Assembly: GCA_963716215.1 (NCBI GenBank)
Contig: OY970298.1
Span: forward strand, 4,030,001-4,094,000
Source of the DNA: JACVRW01 sp963716215
GTDB lineage: Bacteria; Actinomycetota; Thermoleophilia; Solirubrobacterales; Thermoleophilaceae
Length of the DNA stretch: 64,000 nt
Reading direction: 5' to 3'
How positions within the stretch are numbered: position 1 is the first letter of the stretch; every line of letters starts with the position of its first letter. The notes beneath the pieces were generated by a model, which was not told the DNA's origin, made no database searches, and saw only the letters and a program-made list of their open reading frames with translations. The position numbers and the translations under genes are program-made. Positions 50,458 through 57,879 of the stretch are shown here, piece by piece.

Positions 50458-52422
50458 CTAGCCCAGCTTCGCGGCCAGGGTGCGCGAGTTCATGTGGGCC
50501 AGCGCCTCGATCGTGACCATCGGGTTCACCCCGGATGCCGTGGGGAAAGCGGACCCGTCGAAGACGTACAGCCCCGGCGTGTCCCAGACCTGGCCGGTGG
50601 GATCGCACACCGAATCGGCCGGGGAGCGCCCCATGCGCGCGCTGCCCATGATGTGGAACGAGAGGATCTGCGCCTGCCCCGCGCCCCAGCCGCACGCGTC
50701 GGCGTCCGCCATGAAGCCGTCGAGGTTGCCCCGGCCGCCGGGCTCGTAGCTCACCAGCTTCGAGTGGGACGAGTAGATGTGCCGGGCGCCCATCGCCTCG
50801 AGCACCTGAGCCGCGCCGCGCACGCCGCGGCGCATGTGGGCGACGTCGTCGGGCGCGAGCTTGTAGCGCACGATCGGCTCGCCGTCGCGGCCGGTGCGCA
50901 CCTCGCCCACGCCGTGATCTCTCAGCAGCACGCCCAGCCCGCCCGTGTAGGGCAGGGCCTGCATCAGCTCGGCGTGCTGGCGGCCCCCGCGCCACGGCGA
51001 GAACGAGAGCAGGATGCTCGGCGGGGTCGCGACGTGCTCGTACTTGACGCCGTACCCGCGCCCGTCCATGTCCGCGTCCTGGTCGGAGTAGGTCGAGGAC
51101 AGCATCCCCTCCCAGGGCCGTACCTCCTCGTCGAACTGACCCCAGATGACCATGACGGGGTGCAGGCGCAGGTGCTTCCCGAGGGCCTTCGAGCGGATGC
51201 CCGATCGCGACAGCAGCGACGGCGTGTGCAGCGCGCCGCACGCGCTCACCACCGCGCGCGCCCGCACGGTCACCAGGTGCCCGTCGGCGGTGCGGGCCTC
51301 CACCCCGCGCGCGGCGCCGCCACCCATCAACACCCGCTCCGCGCGCGTCTGGACGAGGATGCGCGTCCCGGCGTCGTGGGCGTCCTGAACCCACGTCTTG
51401 AGCGTCGACTGCTTGGCGCCGAGCGGGCAGCCGTAGTGGCAGAGCCGGCACACCTTCTCGGTGCAGCCGCGCACGTTGCGCTGCATCACGTCCCATTCCC
51501 AGTCGAGCGCGTCGAAGCCCTTTCGGATCGTCTCGTCGCGGCGACTCGGGATGCTGTGCTCCGCGTTGACGCCGATCCGGTCCCAGACGGCGTCGAGGCT
51601 GCCGTCGAAGTCGCCGCCCATGACGCCCTGCACGCCGTGATCCTCGGCCCACTCGCGCCGGACGCCGTCGGGGGTCCGGAAGGAGAACGTGTAGTTCACG
51701 AGCGTCGTGCCTCCGAGACCGTGGCCGGCGAGCAGCCCGACGCTCGCGTCGGCGCTCGCCATGCCACCACCGTTGAGATAGAGGCGCTCGAAGCCCGACA
51801 GCTCGGCCCCGTCGAAGTCACGCTCGCTGAAGTAGGGGCCGGCCTCGACGATCACTACGTCGAGCCCGGCACCGGCGAGCACGGCCGCAGCGGTGCCGCC
51901 GCCGGCGCCCGAGCCGACCACAACGACGTCGCATTCCAGCCTGGTGTCCTCGGTGATCGTGAGCGGCTCGATCGTGCGCGGCGGCGGGTCCTGCGGCGCG
52001 CCGAGCGGCCCCGGATAGCCGATCGCGTCCCAGGCCGGGTTGCGGGCGCCGTTGTCGCCGCCCTGCCCGTAGTAGGCGAGCAGCGTGCCCTTGCGCAGGG
52101 CCTGGAACGCGGCGCGGCGCTGGACCACGCGACTGTCCGCCCAGGACAGCAACACCTGCTCGCGCTCAGCCTGCGACAGCGAGCTGAAGCGCCTGACGCC
52201 GCCACCGGCGATCGCGCACAGCAGCCGCGTGTTCCACAGGCCGAGCAGCTGGGCGACCTGCTTGCGCTCCGCCGCCCGCGGGTTGCGCGCCACGACCCCG
52301 AGCAGCGCCTCCGGAACGCCCAGCTCCGTGGCCGACGGCAGCCCATCACCCCCGGGCACGAACGTGTCGCAGATGGCGTCGAGGGCGGCGCGCGCCTTGG
52401 TGGAGAGTGCGGGGCTGCTCAT
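50458..52422 (-). CDS. GMC-type FAD oxidoreductase, long-chain alcohol oxidase-like
   Basis: 654 aa. N-terminal helical region (ALDAICDTFVPGGDGLPSAT), FAD loop VVVGSGAGGGTAAAVLAGAG, GMC signatures and the C-terminal catalytic region HIMGSARMG and VNPMVTIEALAHMNSRTLA. The Cys cluster CTEKVCRLCHYGCPLGAKQS recalls the cysteine-rich loop of long-chain alcohol oxidases. ATG 52422 was chosen at the N-terminal domain start. Confidence 0.85.
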   Translation of the reverse strand: MSSPALSTKARAALDAICDTFVPGGDGLPSATELGVPEALLGVVARNPRAAERKQVAQLLGLWNTRLLCAIAGGGVRRFSSLSQAEREQVLLSWADSRVVQRRAAFQALRKGTLLAYYGQGGDNGARNPAWDAIGYPGPLGAPQDPPPRTIEPLTITEDTRLECDVVVVGSGAGGGTAAAVLAGAGLDVVIVEAGPYFSERDFDGAELSGFERLYLNGGGMASADASVGLLAGHGLGGTTLVNYTFSFRTPDGVRREWAEDHGVQGVMGGDFDGSLDAVWDRIGVNAEHSIPSRRDETIRKGFDALDWEWDVMQRNVRGCTEKVCRLCHYGCPLGAKQSTLKTWVQDAHDAGTRILVQTRAERVLMGGGAARGVEARTADGHLVTVRARAVVSACGALHTPSLLSRSGIRSKALGKHLRLHPVMVIWGQFDEEVRPWEGMLSSTYSDQDADMDGRGYGVKYEHVATPPSILLSFSPWRGGRQHAELMQALPYTGGLGVLLRDHGVGEVRTGRDGEPIVRYKLAPDDVAHMRRGVRGAAQVLEAMGARHIYSSHSKLVSYEPGGRGNLDGFMADADACGWGAGQAQILSFHIMGSARMGRSPADSVCDPTGQVWDTPGLYVFDGSAFPTASGVNPMVTIEALAHMNSRTLAAKLG

Positions 52423-52453
52423 GCCCGAACGCTCCGCGACCGAGGGACGCGTG

Positions 52454-53389
52454 TCAAGGCCGCCGGCTCGCGCGGATCTCGGCAAGCTCGCGCGCCAGCT
52501 CCGGCTCGCCGTGGACGAGATCCCGCCAGGGGACGCGGGCGACCTGAATGCCGAGGCCGGCCAGGTGGCGATCGCGACGGCGGTCCTCGTGGAAAGCCCG
52601 GCGCGTGGCGTGGTAGGTGGCGCCGTCGATCTCGATCGCCAGCCTCGCGTCGTCCCAGTAGAAGTCGAGCTCGTAGCCGGCAATGCTGACTCGTCGCGGA
52701 GGTGGCAGGGCGTGTCGGCCGCATAGATCGAGGAAGAGCCGCTCCGCTTCGGTGGTGCAATAGCCCGGCGCCTCGGTATAGGTGGCGAGGACCCGGCGCA
52801 GCCGGTGCCGGCCGCGGCGGCCGGGCAGGCGCGCCTGGGTGCGCTCGATCGCCCGCAGGTCGAAGTGGCGCATCACCTCAGCCTCGTTCACCGCCGCGGC
52901 GAGGGACCGCTCGTCGAGGACGTCGGCTAGGTCCACGAGCGTGCGCGCCATGCTCGTGACGGCGATGCCGTCGACGACGATGCGGTCATCGGGATGGACC
53001 ATGCGGGTGCGGTGGACCCGCACGCCCGGCTTCGGCTTGCAGCCGCGTGACGCGGTCACATCGATGGGCGCGCCGGTCGCGCCCAGCAGCCCCAGCCGCC
53101 GCCCGGCCGCGCGGTGACTCAGCAGTGCCCCGGGCCCGCAAGCGAACACAGCGGCTAGCTCGTGCCCGTGTCGCGTGAGCGCGGTATGCCCCACGGCGAA
53201 CACGCCGGGGTGGAGCCGCGGCAACCGGTGGGCCTGAACGCGTCGCCACACCGCCTGAGGGCCGAAGCCGAGCTCGGCCAGCTGGGCGCGCGACACGACG
53301 CCATGCTGGCGTGAGGCCAGCGCCGCCAGTGCTGCCTCCCGCGAGTGTGGGCCCCCACCGTCTCCATATCCGTGATCCTGGGGGCCCAC
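52454..53389 (-). CDS. DUF559 (Vsr-like PD-(D/E)XK) protein with AbiEi-like N-terminus
   Basis: 311 aa. N-terminal winged-helix-like part (SRQHGVVSRAQLAELGFGPQ) resembles AbiEi antitoxins, and the C-terminal DUF559 domain has ELDFYWDDARLAIEIDGATYH with the D/E residues of Vsr-like nucleases. No toxin partner is adjacent. The nominal GTG start lies inside the palindromic repeat at 53343-53393, so the first about 15 residues (QDHGYGDGGGPHS) come from the repeat; a start near 53340, after GGGAGG, is an alternative. Confidence 0.7.
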   Translation of the reverse strand: MGPQDHGYGDGGGPHSREAALAALASRQHGVVSRAQLAELGFGPQAVWRRVQAHRLPRLHPGVFAVGHTALTRHGHELAAVFACGPGALLSHRAAGRRLGLLGATGAPIDVTASRGCKPKPGVRVHRTRMVHPDDRIVVDGIAVTSMARTLVDLADVLDERSLAAAVNEAEVMRHFDLRAIERTQARLPGRRGRHRLRRVLATYTEAPGYCTTEAERLFLDLCGRHALPPPRRVSIAGYELDFYWDDARLAIEIDGATYHATRRAFHEDRRRDRHLAGLGIQVARVPWRDLVHGEPELARELAEIRASRRP

Positions 53390-53393
53390 ACTC
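53343..53393. repeat. Palindromic repeat, copy 2
   Basis: Perfect 15-bp arms GAGTGTGGGCCCCCA (53343-53357) and its complement (53379-53393) enclose 21 bases with CCGTCTCCATATCCGTGATCC. It matches copy 1 at 12385-12431 in all but about eight of 47 positions. The right arm supplies the nominal start of the DUF559 gene. Confidence 0.85.
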
Positions 53394-53446
53394 CGATCGT
53401 GGCCACCGCAAACGAACGTGTGGGTTGCTTGCGTAACAAGCGGCGC

Positions 53447-54241
53447 TCAGACCTCGAACGTCGCGCCCTCCGTGGCCACCTCGACCGGGCCGCCGAAGGA
53501 CTCCTCGGCCTCGTGGCGCGCCCAGTCGGCGTCCAGCTCGTCGGAGATGTGCACGAGGACCAGGCGCTTCGCGCCCGCTGCGCGGGCGTGAGCACCCGCC
53601 TCGGACGGGGTGAGGTGACCACGCTGGCCGGTGCGCTCGGGGCGCGGCAGGGTCGCCTCGACGAGGATCAGGTCCGCCCCCTTGGCGAACTCGGTCAGCG
53701 CCTCGGTCGGGCTGGAGTCCGCGCCGTACACGATCTCGCCCGAGCCGTTCTGCGAGCTCAGGCGCATCGCGAACGTCTCGGTGTAGTGGGGCACGGGCTG
53801 GAAGGTCACGCGCACCGGGCCGATCGAGAGCTCGCTCGACGCCTCGTACTCGGTCAGGTCGAAGGCGTTCTCGATCAGGTCGTTGTTGCCCCAGCAGCCG
53901 ACCACCTGCCGGAACGTCTCGCGCGCGCCCGGCGGCCCGTGCAGCTCCGGCTTGGCCGGGTTGTCGGTGCCCGGCCAGCGGTCCACCGGCACCGGCTGCT
54001 GGCGCGGCGCGTAGGTGAGCGCGTACGAGTAGGGGACCAGGTCGAGGAAGTGGTCGGCGTGGAGGTGGGAGATCACGACGGCGTCCACGTCCACGTAGTC
54101 GATCCGCTGGCGCAGCTTGCCGAACACGCCGTTGCCGCAATCCAGCAGCACCGCGGTGCCCTTCTCCTCGAGCAGATACCCCGAACACGCCCCGCCGGCG
54201 TCCTGCCAGGAGGGCGACTTGCCCAGGACCGTCAGTCGCAT
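53447..54241 (-). CDS. MBL-fold hydrolase, RNase Z/phosphodiesterase-like
   Basis: 264 aa. Metal motif AVVISHLHADHFLDLVPYSY, YGADSSPTEALTEF and LVLVHISDELDAD complete the zinc site. It is closest to RNase Z and cyclic-nucleotide phosphodiesterase-like hydrolases; without the tRNA exosite it is probably not RNase Z. ATG is 6 nt after TAAAGT (54248-54253). Confidence 0.85.
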   Translation of the reverse strand: MRLTVLGKSPSWQDAGGACSGYLLEEKGTAVLLDCGNGVFGKLRQRIDYVDVDAVVISHLHADHFLDLVPYSYALTYAPRQQPVPVDRWPGTDNPAKPELHGPPGARETFRQVVGCWGNNDLIENAFDLTEYEASSELSIGPVRVTFQPVPHYTETFAMRLSSQNGSGEIVYGADSSPTEALTEFAKGADLILVEATLPRPERTGQRGHLTPSEAGAHARAAGAKRLVLVHISDELDADWARHEAEESFGGPVEVATEGATFEV

Positions 54242-54292
54242 GTTGCGACTTTATCCGGGTTCGGCCCCCGCCTTGCGAGCTTGCAGGCGCTG

Positions 54293-54496
54293 TTACGCGT
54301 TCGGCTGCGGGAAGGCGTACGCGGCGGTGGTGCGCTCGGCTCGGAAGACGAAGGCCAGCTGGCGCTCCGGCGCCAGCCCCCGCTCGGCCGGCCGGAACGT
54401 GGTGCACGGCTTGTCCAGGTTCAGCGCGCAGAGCATGTTCTGATGGAAGTAGCAGTCATCACAGCGGACGGGCTTTGTCTTCGGCACGTTCGCCAT
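54293..54496 (-). CDS. Small cysteine-motif protein
   Basis: 67 aa: RCDDCYFHQNMLCALNLDKP CTTFRP, with four Cys that could bind a metal, then an Ala/Arg-rich tail (ERQLAFVFRAERTTAAYAFP). Not recognised; the spacing suggests a conserved actinobacterial small protein. The start ATG 54496 lacks a visible ribosome site. Confidence 0.6.
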   Translation of the reverse strand: MANVPKTKPVRCDDCYFHQNMLCALNLDKPCTTFRPAERGLAPERQLAFVFRAERTTAAYAFPQPNA

Positions 54497-54531
54497 CCAA
54501 CAGCAGGCGCCCTTGGCCCACCAGGCCCGAA

Positions 54532-54606
54532 GCCGCAAAACGGAGGTTTTTCCTTTTGCTGCAATTTCCAGGGTCGAAGCGCGAGTGCCCGCTCCGAGCG
54601 GGTTTT
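54532..54606 (+). promoter_or_regulatory. Structured leader with terminator-like hairpin upstream of the NAD(P)-binding gene
   Basis: Hairpin 1 pairs GCCGCAAAA (54532-54540) with TTTTGCTGC (54554-54562), one mismatch, with GGAGG in its loop. Hairpin 2, CCCGCT-CCG-AGCGGG (54588-54602), is followed by TTTT, the pattern of a Rho-independent terminator. The stretch is AT-richer than its surroundings. It may be an attenuator for the downstream genes or part of a small RNA; 54607-54668 shows nothing more. Confidence 0.4.
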
Positions 54607-54668
54607 CCCGGGGGGCGAAAGGGCACCCGCACCTGTCAACCCCACGATCGGAAAGGATGCAGGACGCG

Positions 54669-55586
54669 ATGGAGCTGGTCACCGGAGCCACCGGATACGT
54701 AGGCGCCCGCCTGCTGCGACGCCTTGCCGGCGAGGGCAGGCACGTCCGCGCGCTCGCGCGCCGGCCGGAGAGTCTCGAATCGCTGGCCCAGGTGGAGCCG
54801 GTGACGGGCGACCTGCTGACCGGCGCCGGGCTGGAGGAGGCACTGGACGGCTGCACCACCGCCTACTACCTGGTGCACTCGATGGAGGCGGCGGAGCAGA
54901 ACGGCTTCGCCGACCGCGACCGGACCGCCGCGGAGAGCTTCGCGAGCGCGGCGGTCGCCGCCGGGGTCGAGCGGATCGTCTACCTCGGGGGGATCGCGCC
55001 GGTAGACGTCGCGCCGTCCGCCCACCTGCGCTCGCGGCTGGAGGTGGAGCGCATCCTGCTCGACGCCGTGCCGGGGTCGACCGCCCTGCGCGCCTCGATC
55101 GTGATCGGCGCCGGGTCCTCGTCGTTCCGCATCCTCGTGCGCCTGGTGGAGCGGCTGCGCGTGCTGCCGCTGCCAGCCTGGCGCGAGAATCGCACGCAGC
55201 CGGTCGCCGAGCGCGACGTGGTCGAGTACCTCGCCCGCACGCCGGCCGTGCCGGGCGCGAGCGGGCGCTCACTGGACGTGGCAGGCCCAGACGTGCTCAG
55301 CTACGGCGAGATGATCGCGACGATCGCCGAGGCGATGGGGGTCGGCCGGGTGCCGCTCGGCCTGGGCGCCTCGCTCACCCCGCCCGCCGCCGCAGTGGTG
55401 GCCGCCGTGACCGGCCAGCCGCTCGAGCTGGTGCGCCCGCTGATGGAGAGCCTCCAATCCGACCTGCTGCCCCGCGACGCGGCCGAGGCGCCGCGCCTCT
55501 ACGGCCTGCGCCCGCTCGGCTTCGAGCGGGCAGTCGAGCGCGCCCTGGCTGAGTGGGAGTCGCTCGAGCGACTGGGGGCGCGATGA
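54669..55586 (+). CDS. NAD(P)-binding atypical short-chain dehydrogenase / NmrA-like protein
   Basis: 305 aa. Rossmann loop LVTGATGYVGARLLRRLAGE, YYLVHSM and VERIVYLGGIAP in the epimerase-like fold, and a C-terminal part as in NDUFA9-like proteins. The reaction is unknown. ATG 54657 (12 nt upstream) is an alternative; ATG 54669 has AGGA nearby. The stop overlaps the SRPBCC start. Confidence 0.75.
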   Translation: MELVTGATGYVGARLLRRLAGEGRHVRALARRPESLESLAQVEPVTGDLLTGAGLEEALDGCTTAYYLVHSMEAAEQNGFADRDRTAAESFASAAVAAGVERIVYLGGIAPVDVAPSAHLRSRLEVERILLDAVPGSTALRASIVIGAGSSSFRILVRLVERLRVLPLPAWRENRTQPVAERDVVEYLARTPAVPGASGRSLDVAGPDVLSYGEMIATIAEAMGVGRVPLGLGASLTPPAAAVVAAVTGQPLELVRPLMESLQSDLLPRDAAEAPRLYGLRPLGFERAVERALAEWESLERLGAR

Positions 55587-56017
55587 AAGTCGAACGCGAA
55601 ACTCACATCGCCGCGCCACCACAGGCGGTCTACGACATCGTGATGGACCCCCAGCGGCTCGAGGACTGGGTGACGATTCACCAATACCTCGAAGGTCGGC
55701 CGACATCGCCGCTGAAGCAAGGGTCAACCCTGACCCAATGCCTCAAGCTCGCCGGTAAGAAGTTCAACGTGCATTGGAAGGTCGTGGAGAACGACCCCTG
55801 CCGGCGAGTCGTATGGGAGGGCCGCGGCCCAGTGGCGTCCCGCGCCCGAGTGGAATATCGCTTCGACGCCAACGACGGCGGCACCGACTTCGCGTACGTG
55901 AACGAGTACGACCTACCCGGTGGCCCGGTCGGCCGGGTAGCCGGCCGCGCGGTCTCTCGCGTAACTCAAAAGGAGCTGGACGGCTCCTTGAAACGACTAA
56001 AACAGTTAGTAGAGTGA
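55583..56017 (+). CDS. SRPBCC family (polyketide cyclase-like) lipid or ligand-binding protein
   Basis: 144 aa of the START/Bet v1-like fold: ETHIAAPPQAVYDIVMDPQR, WHWKV-like central strand NVHWKVVENDPCRRVVWEG and DFAYVNEYDLPGGP, with a long C-terminal helix. Usually binds hydrophobic ligands. ATG overlaps the preceding stop (ATGA); its own stop overlaps a GTG of the next gene, so the three are coupled. Confidence 0.8.
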   Translation: MKVERETHIAAPPQAVYDIVMDPQRLEDWVTIHQYLEGRPTSPLKQGSTLTQCLKLAGKKFNVHWKVVENDPCRRVVWEGRGPVASRARVEYRFDANDGGTDFAYVNEYDLPGGPVGRVAGRAVSRVTQKELDGSLKRLKQLVE

Positions 56018-56025
56018 ACCCGTTA

Positions 56026-56397
56026 ATGGCTGACTTTCTCGATGAAAAACGCAAGGAAATAGACGCACGTTTGCGTGAACTTCGTCCACTGGTGGATGAG
56101 TTCAACCGCTTGGAAAAGGCAGCGGCCGCCCTGGCTGGGGTCGGTGGTACTCAGGCTCCGCCCGCTGCCCGCAAACGCGCATCAAACAGCGGAGGGCGCC
56201 GCCGGCGGGGCCGCCCGCGCGGCAGCGGCAACCGCGCCAAGCAGGCACTGGAGCTGGTGCGGGCACGACCCGGGATCACCATCTCCGAGCTGGCCGACAC
56301 GATGGGCATCAAGGCCAACTACCTGTATCGCGTGATGCCGACGCTCCAAAAAGAGGGACAGGTCAAGAAGCGCGACAAGGGCTGGCACCCGGCCTAG
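56026..56397 (+). CDS. Winged-helix DNA-binding protein with coiled coil and AT-hook-like segment
   Basis: 123 aa. An N-terminal coiled coil (FLDEKRKEIDARLRELRPLV) is followed by a basic AT-hook-like stretch (RRRRGRPRGSGNRA) and a winged helix (ISELADTMGIKANYLYRVMP TLQKEG). This suggests a nucleoid-associated or regulatory DNA-binding protein. In-frame GTG 56014, overlapping the SRPBCC stop, is an alternative start. Confidence 0.7.
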   Translation: MADFLDEKRKEIDARLRELRPLVDEFNRLEKAAAALAGVGGTQAPPAARKRASNSGGRRRRGRPRGSGNRAKQALELVRARPGITISELADTMGIKANYLYRVMPTLQKEGQVKKRDKGWHPA

Positions 56398-56408
56398 GGA
56401 GGGACGGG

Positions 56409-56428
56409 GCGGGGGCGCGAGCCCCCGC
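56409..56428. repeat. Hairpin repeat D with GCGA tetraloop
   Basis: GCGGGGGC-GCGA-GCCCCCGC, an 8-bp stem with a GNRA-type loop, 11 nt after the winged-helix gene stop. It could end that transcript, but no U-run follows. It is the most degenerate member of the repeat family in this gap. Confidence 0.7.
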
Positions 56429-56651
56429 TGTCATCCTGGTGCGGCCGGGCCGGGCCGCTGCGGGACGCGTGTCGAGTTCTGCCCCTCATACGTCGGAAAC
56501 GCGACACGCCCGCGATGTTCCCGCGCGGGTGGGCGCACGTTTGGTCCCGTCGGGCGAGCAACCACGCCCGCCGGGACCGCGGCGACGGAAGGTGGGCGCG
56601 CCTTGCGCGCGGCGTCGAGCTGGGTCCCGTGACGCGCGGCCGGGGCCAGCA

Positions 56652-56690
56652 CGCCACGAGGGGCTGGGGTCGCGAGCCCCCAGTGGCATC
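56652..56690. repeat. Hairpin repeat C
   Basis: CGCCACGAGGGGCTGGGGTC-GCGA-GCCCCCAGTGGCAT matches the repeat core with some changes; the stem around the GCGA loop has one mismatch. Same orientation as copies A and B. Confidence 0.65.
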
Positions 56691-56703
56691 CCAGCGCTGA
56701 TAC

Positions 56704-56807
56704 CCGGCTGGGTGCCGCCGCGCCGTTCGAGGGGGGTCCCGCACAAAACGTCGCTAATAGCGACGTTTCTTCAGGAACCCCCGGCGCGGAGCGCCCCAAC
56801 CAGCCGG
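56704..56807. repeat. Nested ~104-nt palindrome
   Basis: Colinear pairs: CCGGCTGG (56704-56711) with CCAGCCGG (56800-56807), CCGCGCCG (56718-56725) with CGGCGCGG (56782-56789), GGGGGGTCC with GGAACCCCC around 56731-56739/56774-56782, and the central AAACGTCGCT-AAT-AGCGACGTTT (56746-56768) with 10 perfect pairs. The AT-rich centre is unlike the surrounding DNA. It may be a structured RNA, cruciform or transposon-derived element. Confidence 0.75.
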
Positions 56808-56812
56808 CCAGA

Positions 56813-56852
56813 GCGCCACGGGGGTCTGGGGGCGCGAGCCTCCAGATGCCAC
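56813..56852. repeat. Hairpin repeat A
   Basis: 40-bp unit GCGCCACGGGGGTCTGGGGG-CGCGAGCCTCCAGATGCCAC, identical to copy B except one T. Stem TCTGGGGGC with GCCTCCAGA around a GCGA loop contains one G-T pair. Confidence 0.85.
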
Positions 56853-56864
56853 TCACCGGCCAGC

Positions 56865-56904
56865 GCGCCACGGGGGTCTGGGGGCGCGAGCCCCCAGATG
56901 CCAC
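56865..56904. repeat. Hairpin repeat B
   Basis: 40-bp unit with a perfect 9-bp stem TCTGGGGGC-GCGA-GCCCCCAGA. It ends 4 nt before the mdh stop, so it is also the 3' UTR hairpin of the idh-mdh transcript. The spaces between copies A-D and the palindrome (56429-56651, 56691-56703) hold nothing recognised. Confidence 0.85.
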
Positions 56905-56907
56905 CCT

Positions 56908-57879
56908 TCAAACCAGCCCGAGCTCCCTCACGGCGTCGCGCTCCTCCTTGAGCTCCGCCACCGTGGCGTCGATCTTGGACCGTGCGAAGTCGTCGACCTC
57001 GAGGCCCTGCTCGATCTCGTAGCTCCCGCCGCTCACGCGCACCGGGAAGCTCGACACGATCCCCTCCTCCACTCCGTACGACCCGTCGGAGAAGATCGCC
57101 ATCGAGCGAAGCCCGTCGGCGCCCAGCACCCAGTCGTGCACGTGGTCGATCGCGGCGTTGGCTGCGCTGGCGGCCGAGGACGCGCCACGCGCGTCGATGA
57201 TCTCGGCGCCCCGCTTGCCAACCCGCGGGATGTACTCGTTCTCGTACCAGTCCATATCGACCTGGTCGACGGCGCGCTTCCCGTTCACCTTCGCGTTGAA
57301 GAGGTCGGGGAACATCGTGGGCGAGTGGTTGCCCCACACCACAAGGTCCCGCACGTCGTCCACTCCAACCTCGAGCTTGTCCGCAAGCTGCGCCACGGCA
57401 CGGTTCTGGTCCAGCCGGGTCATCGCGGTGAACCGCTCGGCCGGGATGTCGCGCGCGTTGCTCAGGGCGATCAGTGCGTTGGTGTTTGCTGGGTTGCCCA
57501 CCACGAGCACTCGCACGTCGTCGGCGGCACCGGCGCTCAGGGCCTCACCTTGGGGCTTGAAGATCTGCCCGTTGGCCTCGAGTAGGTCGGCCCGCTCCAT
57601 TCCCTTGGTGCGCGGGCGCGCCCCCACCAGCAGGGCCACGTTCACCCCGTCAAAGGCCCTAACCGGATCGTCGTAGATCTCCGTCGAGGCTAGGAGCGGG
57701 AAGGCGCAGTCCTGCAGCTCGAGGGCGGTGCCCTCGGCGGCCTTGACGGCGTCGGGGATCTCGAGCAGGCGCAGGTGAATCTGCTCGTCAGGTCCGAGCA
57801 TCTGACCGCTGGCTACTCGGAACAGCAGGGCGTAGCCGATCTGACCGGCCGCCCCGGTTACGGTGACTGTCGTTCCCAT
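56908..57879 (-). CDS. mdh: Malate dehydrogenase
   Basis: 323 aa, NAD-dependent, cytosolic-type subgroup. Motifs VTVTGAAGQIGYALLFRVAS, TRLDQNRAVAQLADKLEVGV with the substrate Arg/Asp, and VVWGNHSPTMFPDLFNAKVN with the catalytic His. Converts malate to oxaloacetate in the TCA cycle. Start overlaps the idh stop by one base (TGATG). Confidence 0.96.
   Translation of the reverse strand: MGTTVTVTGAAGQIGYALLFRVASGQMLGPDEQIHLRLLEIPDAVKAAEGTALELQDCAFPLLASTEIYDDPVRAFDGVNVALLVGARPRTKGMERADLLEANGQIFKPQGEALSAGAADDVRVLVVGNPANTNALIALSNARDIPAERFTAMTRLDQNRAVAQLADKLEVGVDDVRDLVVWGNHSPTMFPDLFNAKVNGKRAVDQVDMDWYENEYIPRVGKRGAEIIDARGASSAASAANAAIDHVHDWVLGADGLRSMAIFSDGSYGVEEGIVSSFPVRVSGGSYEIEQGLEVDDFARSKIDATVAELKEERDAVRELGLV

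Noticed and set aside
52454..54241. Defence island or toxin-antitoxin module
   Set aside because: The DUF559/AbiEi-like protein has no partner toxin, methylase or mobile gene nearby.
56409..56904. CRISPR or simple terminator array
   Set aside because: Spacing is irregular, there are two differing elements, and the hairpins lack U-runs.
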